The notes under the pieces: generated by a model
The model's database searches: none
What the model was told of the DNA's origin: nothing
Seen by the model: only the letters and a program-made list of their open reading frames with translations
Translations under genes and position numbers: made by a program
Shown: piece after piece, positions 1 through 5,081 of the stretch
How positions within the stretch are numbered: position 1 is the stretch's first letter
Layout of the letters: every line of letters starts with the position of its first letter
Assembly: GCA_003225515.1 (NCBI GenBank)
Contig: QIAK01000061.1
Coordinates: forward strand, 1 to 5,353
DNA: 5,353 nt
Direction of reading: 5' to 3'
Source of the DNA: Acidobacteriota bacterium
Lineage (GTDB): Bacteria > Acidobacteriota > Terriglobia > Terriglobales > Acidobacteriaceae

Positions 1-13
1 AAGAAATCAAAAA

Positions 14-51
14 GCCCCACCCTCTCGCAAAGAACGCGAGAAGGGTGGGGC
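14..51 (-). terminator. GC-rich hairpin, terminator-like on the minus strand
   Basis: The arms GCCCCACCCTCTCGC (14-28) and GCGAGAAGGGTGGGGC (36-51) pair over 15 bp with a single bulged base, around a 7-nt loop. Read on the minus strand, the hairpin is followed by TTTTTGATTTCTT (13-1), the layout of an intrinsic terminator. On the plus strand only a weak T-containing tail follows. No minus-strand gene in the first 4.5 kb needs it, so it may end a plus-strand gene left of the window, work in both directions, or be a copy of a dispersed acidobacterial hairpin element. The structure is seen directly; the role is inferred. Confidence 0.5.
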
Positions 52-147
52 AACCTATTTCGTGGATAGTGTCCGCGTCAAGGCGTTTAGTTGATCGAGA
101 ACGAGAGTGCGCTGGATGCTCCACCACCCGGCGCAGGGTTCGATACC

Positions 148-202
148 ACAATGTTAGCAGTGCCGGACGACACAATACTGGCGGCGGGCACATATACATT
201 GT
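148..202 (+). promoter_or_regulatory. possible promoter/operator region of the GbsR-type regulator
   Basis: ACAATGT (148-154) and ACATTGT (196-202) form a widely spaced inverted pair, and a third ACAAT lies at 172-176. TATACA at 193-198 could be a -10 element, but no convincing -35 is placed 16-18 bp upstream. MarR-like regulators often bind palindromes in front of their own gene, so autoregulation is possible. With such short AT-rich words this could be chance. Confidence 0.2.
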
Positions 203-210
203 CTGTACTG

Positions 211-215
211 AAAGG
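211..215 (+). promoter_or_regulatory. ribosome binding site deciding the start at 222
   Basis: AAAGG lies 6 nt before the ATG at 222. The upstream in-frame ATG at 45 lies inside the hairpin arm and has no such site. The protein encoded between 45 and 221 also does not look like part of the family. Confidence 0.6.
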
Positions 216-221
216 TCCGAT

Positions 222-746
222 ATGGCAGAACTTACGGGAGTGCAGAAGCAGTACATCCTTCACTGGGGAGAGATGGGGACGCGGTGGGGGATCAACCGGA
301 CGGTGGCGCAGATTCATGCGTTGCTGTACCTTTCGCCGCACGCGTTGCCGGCCGAGGAGATAGCGGAGACGCTGAGTGTAGCGCGATCGAACGTGAGCAC
401 GTCCATCCGGGAGCTGGAAACCTGGGGAATCGTTCGTGCGGTGCACGTGCTGGGCGACCGGCGGGAACATTATGAGTCAATGAAGGATGTTTGGGAGATG
501 TTCCGGCTGGTGATTGAGCAGAGGAAGCGGCGGGAGATCGATCCTACGCGGGAAATTTTGCGGCGGTGCCTGGCGGATCTGGATATGAAGGAGTCGGGGG
601 CGGTTTACACGAAGGAGCGTCTGGAGGCGATGGCGGGCTTCTTTGAAGCGGTCACTGAGTTATACGACGGAATGAAGGGACTGCCGACGGGAACGGTGAG
701 GAAGCTGCTGCGCATGGGGATGAAGGTGAGGAAGAAAGCGGGATAA
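222..746 (+). CDS. GbsR/MarR family winged-helix transcriptional regulator
   Basis: This 174-aa protein matches the family pattern of GbsR-like regulators (COG1510 type), usually about 150-180 aa. It opens with a helical stretch (residues 6-40, QKQYILHWGEMGTRWGINRT). A helix-turn-helix follows at about 44-66 (AEEIAETLSVARSNVSTSIR), then the wing at about 68-86 (GIVRAVHVLGDRREHY). The helical C-terminal half (88-170) is likely the dimerisation and ligand part and ends in a Lys/Arg-rich tail. It is a cytoplasmic DNA-binding protein; its ligand and targets cannot be read from the sequence. The frame stays open back to 45, but the start at 222 has a ribosome binding site and gives the family N-terminus. 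It stands alone, 246 bp before the kinase locus, with no recognisable target gene next to it. The family call is firm; the physiological role is unknown. Confidence 0.85.
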   Translation: MAELTGVQKQYILHWGEMGTRWGINRTVAQIHALLYLSPHALPAEEIAETLSVARSNVSTSIRELETWGIVRAVHVLGDRREHYESMKDVWEMFRLVIEQRKRREIDPTREILRRCLADLDMKESGAVYTKERLEAMAGFFEAVTELYDGMKGLPTGTVRKLLRMGMKVRKKAG

Positions 747-992
747 TTTCTTGTGCTGAATACCGTGATTAACAGGATGATTCGACGGAACTGCAACCGA
801 TCGTAACCGCAGGAGGTGACGATTTCCCGGAAGGTGAGAACGCACGGCATTCCGAATGCGGTTGGATTTTGCCTTTGAGGTTTACCGGCATGGCTGGTCG
901 ACAACAGTACCCAGAAGGCAATGACCGCGGTGCGCAGTTTTCTAGTGGAGGCGGAGCGCGAACCTGTACACTAACTGGAACCCTCAACTAAA
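747..992. other. intergenic region before the kinase locus
   Basis: No gene is supported here. The stretch holds two small perfect dyads (listed separately) and a 7-bp inverted pair, AACCGCA (805-811) with TGCGGTT (857-863). A short stop-free plus-strand frame runs at 879-971 (residues such as LPAWLVDNSTQKAMTAVRSF) up to a TAA at 972. That frame has no ATG start and no ribosome binding site, so it is either chance or the remnant of a decayed gene. No clear -10/-35 pair was found. Confidence 0.4.
824..859. promoter_or_regulatory. two perfect short dyads, operator-like
   Basis: TTCC-C-GGAA (824-832) and GCATTC-C-GAATGC (847-859) are perfect inverted repeats with a one-base centre, about 20 bp apart. 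They are too tight to form good hairpins except with part of the arm opened as a loop, so protein-binding sites are the more natural reading. They lie 134-169 bp before the kinase start. A regulatory role is inference only. Confidence 0.2.
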
Positions 993-2840
993 ATGCCGGA
1001 GCGGTACCGACAGGTTCCGATGAAGCAGGAAAACCCTGAAGTAAACCAGCCCACGGAAGCCAGCCCGGACGAGAGGTCCGGGATGTCGCGTTTGTCCGCA
1101 ACGAACTCTTCAAGGTCGTCCCCGACGTCATCTTTGAACACAATCGAATCTTCGCTCGGAATTTCTCCCGCTTCTCCTGACGACAGTGGCATCAAGAAAG
1201 AACTGCGACGGCTGAACCGCGCATTGCATGCGTTGAGTGGCTGCAGCCGCGCGTTGGCGCAAGCAGGCAGCGAGCAGGAATTGCTGCAGCAGATTTGCGA
1301 TGTGATTGTCGAGATGGGCGGATACCGAATGGCGGGAATCGCCTACGCGGATCAGGACGAGGAGAAAAGAGTGCGTCCCGTGGCGCATGCCGGCCACGAA
1401 AGTGAATATCTGGAAGCAATTCAATTGAAGTGGTCAGATACTCCGGCGGGGCGTGGACCGGCGGGTACGGCAATTCGCGAGAACCGAATTTGCGTAGTTG
1501 CGGACGTGGCGAGTGATCCGATGTTCGCACCCTGGCGTGAGTCGGCCTTGAAGCGAGGTTATGCGGCGGTGATAGCACTGCCGCTGAGGGTGGCGGGGTC
1601 GCCGTTCGGGGTGCTGGCGATTTATTCGCAGCAGGTGGGCTCTTTCGAAAGCGCGGAAGTGGATCTGCTTACCGAGATCGCGAACAGTCTGGCGTATGGG
1701 ATTACTGCGATTCGTTCGCAGGAGGAAGGAAGACGCGCGACATCGGCGCTGCGGGAGGCTGAGGAAAAATACCGCCAGCTAGTGGAACAGGTTCCGGCGA
1801 TTTCGTATGTTGCTGAGGCGGGCGCGCTGGGCTGCTTTCGTTATCTCAGCCCGCAGGTGCAAACGATCCTCGGATATAGAGCGGAGGATTGCTTGTCGGA
1901 CCCGCGCTTCTGGTGGGAGCACTTGAATCCGGCGGACCAGGGAGTAGCGCTGCTGGAGGATACGTGGGAGGAAGGTCGTCCATTTCGGGTGGAATACCGA
2001 ATGCGGAGGCAGGATGGCAGCGAAGCGTGGCTACGTGATGAGGCTGTGATTGTAATTGAACCTCAAACGGGACGCCGGCTGACGCGTGGCATGTTGATCG
2101 ACATCACCGAACGCAAGCGCGCAGAGGAGGCGTTGCGCGAGAGCGAAGAACGATACCGCTCATTTCTGGAGCAGAGTTCGGAGGGAATTTTCAGGATGGA
2201 GTACGATCCGCCGGTGCCATGTGACCTGCCGGTGAACCAACAAATTGCATGGGGCTTGAAGACCGGCTACATGGCGGAATGTAATGACGTGATGGCCAAG
2301 ATGTACGGGCGGGCATCGGCGAAAGACTTAATGGGGAAGCCGCTATCGGATTTTCTGGTGCTCAAGGATCCGCTAACGCAGCAACTGATGGAGAACTTTA
2401 TCAACGGGGGATATCGGATCGCGGATCAGGAATCGCGGGAGATGGATTCCTCGGGGCAGAAGAGAACTTTCCGGAACACCATGGTAGGGACCATCATTGA
2501 CGGAAACTGGGTGAGGACTTGGGGAATTTCGCAGGACGTGACCGAGCGCAAGCATCTGGAAGAACAGTTGCGAAACGCGCAACAGCTGGAGGCGATCGGG
2601 CGGCTCGCGGGAGGCGTGGCGCATGACTTCAACAACATTCTGAGCATCATTATGGGGCACGGCGAGTTGCTGCTGGGGTCGCTGGGCGGGGACAACCGCG
2701 CACGAAACGGCCTGGAACAGATTCGCCGAGCGGCGGATCGTGCGGCATCGCTGACCCAGCAACTCCTGGCCTTCAGCCGGAAACAGGTGCTGCTACCGAA
2801 AGTTTTGGATCTGAATGAGGTAGTGGCCGATGTACTCTGA
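993..2840 (+). CDS. sensor half of the kinase: GAF-PAS-PAS-HisKA, lacks ATPase domain
   Basis: This 615-aa frame has no membrane segment or signal peptide, so it is a cytoplasmic sensor. Residues 1-65 are Ser/Pro-rich and match nothing I know. A short coiled helix (66-92, LRRLNRALHALSGCSRAL) leads into a GAF domain (about 84-240) with the familiar GGYRMAGIAYAD and GRGPAGTAIRE segments. PAS 1 spans about 258-377 and ends in DITERKRAEEAL. PAS 2 spans about 387-520, is of the long type with GYMAECNDVMAKMYG, and ends in DVTERK. HisKA spans about 528-597 with phospho-acceptor His544 in GGVAHDFNNIL. The frame stops 18 residues after HisKA, so this product cannot bind ATP and cannot autophosphorylate alone. 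Start choice is uncertain: ATG 993 has only GGAA 12 nt upstream, while ATG 1020 has AGG 5 nt upstream. What the GAF and PAS domains sense is unknown. Confidence 0.8.
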   Translation: MPERYRQVPMKQENPEVNQPTEASPDERSGMSRLSATNSSRSSPTSSLNTIESSLGISPASPDDSGIKKELRRLNRALHALSGCSRALAQAGSEQELLQQICDVIVEMGGYRMAGIAYADQDEEKRVRPVAHAGHESEYLEAIQLKWSDTPAGRGPAGTAIRENRICVVADVASDPMFAPWRESALKRGYAAVIALPLRVAGSPFGVLAIYSQQVGSFESAEVDLLTEIANSLAYGITAIRSQEEGRRATSALREAEEKYRQLVEQVPAISYVAEAGALGCFRYLSPQVQTILGYRAEDCLSDPRFWWEHLNPADQGVALLEDTWEEGRPFRVEYRMRRQDGSEAWLRDEAVIVIEPQTGRRLTRGMLIDITERKRAEEALRESEERYRSFLEQSSEGIFRMEYDPPVPCDLPVNQQIAWGLKTGYMAECNDVMAKMYGRASAKDLMGKPLSDFLVLKDPLTQQLMENFINGGYRIADQESREMDSSGQKRTFRNTMVGTIIDGNWVRTWGISQDVTERKHLEEQLRNAQQLEAIGRLAGGVAHDFNNILSIIMGHGELLLGSLGGDNRARNGLEQIRRAADRAASLTQQLLAFSRKQVLLPKVLDLNEVVADVL

Positions 2841-2881
2841 TCGGCGAGGACATCAATCTCAGCGCAAAACTGGCAACCAAC

Positions 2882-3688
2882 TTGAAACAAATCAAGGCCG
2901 ACCCCGGACAGATTGAACAGGTGCTGATGAACCTGGCAGTCAATGCGCGCGATGCAATGCCGCACGGCGGCAAACTGGTGATGGAAACCTCGAACGTGGA
3001 AGCGGGAGCGGAGCTGGCGCGCGGTCTCGATCTCGCCCGTGGACAGTACGCCATGCTGGCGGTACGGGATTCCGGGCATGGTATGGATGCTGCGACCCTG
3101 GCACACGTGTTCGAACCATTTTTTACCACGAAACCGATGGGGAAGGGCACGGGACTTGGCTTAGCGACGGTGTACGGAATTGTGAAGCAGAGTGGTGGAA
3201 GTATCCAGGTGGAGAGCGAAGTTGGATGCGGGACGGCATTCCGGATTTATTTACCAGCGGCAGAGGGTACGACCGGCAAGCGGCGAGAGCCCGCCGCGGC
3301 GCAACGGCCCGAAGGCGGCACGGAGACGGTTCTGATTGCGGAGGACGAACCTGACTTGCGCGACCTCGCCAATATCTTTTTGTCGGGATACGGCTACAAG
3401 GTGCTGGAGGCGGCGAGCGCCGAGCAGGCGATTGAGGTGGCGGATAATTTCAAAGGTGCGATTGATCTTCTGCTGACCGATGTCATCATGCCGGGAATGA
3501 GCGGACGCCAGTTGGCGGAAAGTATTTTGCAGAAGCGTCCGCAAACTAAGGTCGTTTACATGACGGGATATACCGACGATATGGTCATACAGCACAAGGT
3601 GCTGGAGCCGGGAGTGAAGCTGCTGCAGAAACCTTTTGGCAGAGTCGATCTTGCGATGAAGGTGCGGTCGACGCTGGATGGGAAATAG
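2882..3688 (+). CDS. ATPase and receiver half of the split hybrid kinase
   Basis: The frame is open from 2819, and kinase-like sequence begins at 2837 (LIGEDINL). The first usable start codon is TTG at 2882, with no ribosome binding site, so independent translation is doubtful; the only early ATG, at 2927, would cut into the N box. Counting from 2882 (268 aa), HATPase_c occupies about 1-127 with N box (QVLMNLAVNARDAM), G1 (RDSGHGMD), F box (FEPFFTTK) and G2 (GKGTGLGLATVYG). After a linker (128-146) comes a CheY-like receiver (about 148-266) with acidic residues EDE at 154-156, phospho-acceptor Asp200 (LLLTDVIMP), Thr228 (YMTGY) and Lys250 (QKPF). All key residues are present. It belongs with the preceding frame as one protein. 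If expressed alone it could be phosphorylated by other kinases, but that is speculation. Confidence 0.75.
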   Translation: MKQIKADPGQIEQVLMNLAVNARDAMPHGGKLVMETSNVEAGAELARGLDLARGQYAMLAVRDSGHGMDAATLAHVFEPFFTTKPMGKGTGLGLATVYGIVKQSGGSIQVESEVGCGTAFRIYLPAAEGTTGKRREPAAAQRPEGGTETVLIAEDEPDLRDLANIFLSGYGYKVLEAASAEQAIEVADNFKGAIDLLLTDVIMPGMSGRQLAESILQKRPQTKVVYMTGYTDDMVIQHKVLEPGVKLLQKPFGRVDLAMKVRSTLDGK

Positions 3689-3699
3689 GGCCGAGTTTA

Positions 3700-3761
3700 G
3701 ATTTTTGATTTTTGATTGAGATTGCAGATTTCGGATTGCAGATTTCGGATAGACGATCACG
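3700..3761 (+). repeat. heptad-phased GATTnnn tandem repeat
   Basis: Nine consecutive units begin with GAT. They are GATTTTT twice (3700-3713), a 6-bp unit GATTGA (3714-3719), then GATTGCA and GATTTCG alternating twice (3720-3747), and GATAGAC and GATCACG (3748-3761). The middle part is also a perfect 14-bp direct repeat. The AT-rich tract fills the gap between the kinase stop and the next gene's ribosome binding site. Similar heptameric intergenic repeats, read on the other strand as AATCnnn, are familiar from acidobacterial and other environmental genomes. The open frame of the downstream gene runs back through it, but that stretch is not believable protein. Confidence 0.8.
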
Positions 3762-3772
3762 CTAACGTGCAC

Positions 3773-3779
3773 AAGGGAG
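3773..3779 (+). promoter_or_regulatory. ribosome binding site deciding the start at 3785
   Basis: AAGGGAG lies 5 nt before ATG 3785 and 8 nt before ATG 3788. It rules out the far upstream in-frame ATG at 3716, which lies inside the heptad repeat. The choice between 3785 and 3788 (adjacent Met codons) is open. Confidence 0.65.
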
Positions 3780-3784
3780 ATGGG

Positions 3785-4447
3785 ATGATGGAGGCGGCGG
3801 GTTCGGGGAAAAAGGTTTGGGTGACGCTGAAAGGGCTTCCACTCAGCATACAGCTGAATTGGCCATTCCATCAGTCCACGTCGGGCGCTGATTTTTTTGT
3901 GCTGCACGGGGACATACGGCTAGAAGGGTCGGAAGGGCTGCACGCGCCGGTGGCGGTGAATCTTTCGCAAACCGTGCGCGAGGTGATGCCGTCGCTCGAA
4001 GCGAAGGACGCTGAGGCTCCGGTGATCAATGCGCTGCGCAAGGAAGTGGACCGGCGGCAGATCGAGTTTGTGAAGTCGGGAAAATTGTTGCCGGTACCGT
4101 TTTCCAGCCGGCACTACGATTTCAAGCGGCAGCAGTGGGTGTTTGGCAAAGCCACCGACGACGTGATGGCGGAGTTTGCGGAAAGAAAAGTTTACTGGCA
4201 GACGAAATTGACAGGCGAGAAGAGGGTGTGGATCGGCGATCCGACCGAAGCGCAGTATCTGCAAACGACTCCGGCTCACTTCATTGAAGTGGCGGCGCGA
4301 TTGGTTGCGGCGCAGGGCCTGCTGCGAATCGACGGCGAGTGGGCCGAGGCAATGCCTCCGCTGATGAATCAGGCAGAACGATTCGAGAACATGCGGCGGC
4401 AGGCGTTGGAAGCGCTGGAGAAGAAGCACGCGTTCGAGAGAGGGTAA
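3785..4447 (+). CDS. conserved-looking hypothetical protein, 220 aa
   Basis: I do not recognise this protein. It is soluble by composition, with no signal peptide, membrane segment or Cys pair. The N-terminal part (about 9-62) looks beta-rich (KKVWVTLKGLPLSIQLNW, then FFVLHGDIRL). A helical middle follows (63-100, ending RQIEFVKSGKLLPVPF). Next comes an aromatic and charged patch (SSRHYDFKRQQWVFG, 107-121) and a segment with YWQTKLTGEKRVWIGDP (137-153). The C-terminus (193-217) is a charged helix, perhaps a coiled coil. Codon use matches its neighbours and the ribosome binding site is good, so it is very likely a real gene. It follows the broken kinase after a 96-bp repeat-containing gap and converges on the VKOR gene. 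A link to the kinase is possible from position only. No enzyme motif is evident. Confidence 0.75.
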   Translation: MMEAAGSGKKVWVTLKGLPLSIQLNWPFHQSTSGADFFVLHGDIRLEGSEGLHAPVAVNLSQTVREVMPSLEAKDAEAPVINALRKEVDRRQIEFVKSGKLLPVPFSSRHYDFKRQQWVFGKATDDVMAEFAERKVYWQTKLTGEKRVWIGDPTEAQYLQTTPAHFIEVAARLVAAQGLLRIDGEWAEAMPPLMNQAERFENMRRQALEALEKKHAFERG

Positions 4448-4464
4448 TGGCGGCGGCAAACACA

Positions 4465-4522
4465 AGGTCCCTCCACTGCGCTCGCATTCGCCTAGCTCCG
4501 GTCGGGATGACAGTGTGTTTTT
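4465..4522. repeat. dispersed-repeat-like intergenic sequence between convergent genes
   Basis: The stretch begins AGGTCCCTCCACTGCGCTCG and ends GTCGGGATGACAGTG, followed by TTTTT at 4518-4522. From memory this start-and-end pattern resembles intergenic elements common in acidobacterial genomes (GTCATCCCGA... on the other strand). CACTG (4474-4478) can pair with CAGTG (4511-4515) around a long loop, which with the T-run could make a weak terminator for the upstream plus-strand gene. The rest of the 147-bp gap, up to the VKOR stop, shows nothing clear. Confidence 0.4.
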
Positions 4523-4594
4523 GAGTGCCGAGAATAGTTTTTCCTCTTCGGGCATATCCTCTGTTTTCATACCTATTACTGACTCGATGCATAG

Positions 4595-5008
4595 CTACAC
4601 CGCGGCTGGTTTGCGGAGGATTTGTGCAACGACCGTTCCCAGCGTCAGCAGTGACATCAGCGAGATGATTACCAGCGATGCGACGCAGTAGATACACCAA
4701 ACGCCGAGGACGTTGGCTTCGATGTTTGCCAGGTAGATTGAAAAAGCAAGTCCGGCGAAAGTTGGAACCAGGAGCAGGCGATAGGAACGCAGGAATGCGA
4801 GTGCGGCCATGAGAATGTATCCGGCGATCCCGATGGCGGCGACTGGAATTCCGGCGAGCACGGCGTAGGGACTGTGGTTGACGACCCCGCAGTCCCAGTG
4901 TTCGTTAATGCTGCACGGGGAATCGCCGTACTCGCGGTAGTGTTCGCGCAGAGCGAGCGAAGAGACGATGACGCCGAGTACGGCGAGCACTATAAGCAGA
5001 TATTTCAT
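4595..5008 (-). CDS. VKOR-family membrane disulfide oxidase (DsbB-like role)
   Basis: This 137-aa protein has the bacterial vitamin K epoxide reductase fold: four membrane helices at about 3-20, 47-72, 77-97 and 105-128. The active-site pair is Cys105-Ile-Tyr-Cys108 (GVWCIYC) near the start of the last helix. The loop pair is Cys32 and Cys40, in PCSINEHWDCG. Ser46 sits 14 residues after Cys32, the same spacing as Cys43-Ser57 in human VKORC1. In bacteria such proteins pass electrons from a DsbA-like periplasmic thiol oxidase to membrane quinone and so drive disulfide formation. Here it is a stand-alone domain without a fused thioredoxin, so a separate partner is expected. The start at 5008 has AAAGGA 5 nt upstream; the longer frame to 5077 adds a charged, non-family stretch. 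It follows the SCO-family gene by 73 bp on the same strand, which suggests one transcription unit. Confidence 0.9.
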   Translation of the reverse strand: MKYLLIVLAVLGVIVSSLALREHYREYGDSPCSINEHWDCGVVNHSPYAVLAGIPVAAIGIAGYILMAALAFLRSYRLLLVPTFAGLAFSIYLANIEANVLGVWCIYCVASLVIISLMSLLTLGTVVAQILRKPAAV

Positions 5009-5013
5009 GCGTT

Positions 5014-5019
5014 TCCTTT
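5014..5019 (-). promoter_or_regulatory. ribosome binding site deciding the VKOR start
   Basis: On the minus strand AAAGGA lies 5 nt before the ATG at 5008-5006. It places the start directly before the first membrane helix (MKYLLIVLAVLG) and argues against the in-frame ATG at 5077. Confidence 0.65.
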
Positions 5020-5081
5020 GATCAGTAATTAGTTTTCCATGTGTAACGTGGCGCTCCAAACTTCTATTTTTTCCCAAACAA

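Larger units (their letters stand above)
993..3688 (+). pseudogene. hybrid sensor histidine kinase broken by a frameshift after the HisKA domain
   Basis: The two plus-strand frames 993-2840 and about 2837-3688 together encode one canonical protein in standard order: GAF, PAS, PAS, HisKA, HATPase_c, receiver. It would be about 900 aa. The first frame ends in NEVVADVL followed by TGA (2838-2840). The second frame continues at once with LIGEDINLSAKL from 2837. In relatives these are joined by about five residues of the KMLRR type, so roughly 16 nt appear to be missing. A simple -1 slip at 2837 would restore the frame but not those residues, and no slippery heptamer is visible. All catalytic boxes on both sides are intact, which suggests a recent event or an assembly fault. 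Intact, it would autophosphorylate on His and pass the phosphate to its own receiver Asp, then probably to a separate partner not seen here. Confidence 0.75.

Noticed and set aside
45..221. Long N-terminal extension of the GbsR-type regulator from ATG 45
   Set aside because: The start lies in the hairpin arm, has no ribosome binding site, and the encoded stretch does not resemble the family. ATG 222 has a proper site and the expected N-terminus.
747..992. Riboswitch or structured RNA leader before the kinase
   Set aside because: Only short unrelated dyads are present. I could not fit a known conserved core or an expression platform.
2829..2845. Programmed -1 frameshifting to join the two kinase halves
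   Set aside because: A -1 shift at 2837 would restore the frame, but there is no slippery heptamer, and several residues expected by the family would still be missing. A deletion explains both facts.
2426..3150. Large minus-strand open frames opposite the kinase, and others opposite 3251-3907 and 3920-4570
   Set aside because: They are Arg/Ser/Pro/His-rich mirror frames of GC-rich coding sequence, with no recognisable domains, and lie opposite well-supported genes.
3700..3761. CRISPR array
   Set aside because: The units are only 7 bp with no spacers of the right size, so this is a simple heptameric tandem array.
3716..3784. Upstream start of the 220-aa protein inside the heptad repeat
   Set aside because: The translated repeat (MRLQISDCRFRIDD) is the kind of spurious peptide produced by these repeats, and the ribosome binding site is at 3773-3779.
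4339..4524. Small plus-strand frame overlapping the end of the 220-aa gene
   Set aside because: It is out of frame with the better-supported gene, ends in the dispersed-repeat-like gap, and has no ribosome binding site or family features.
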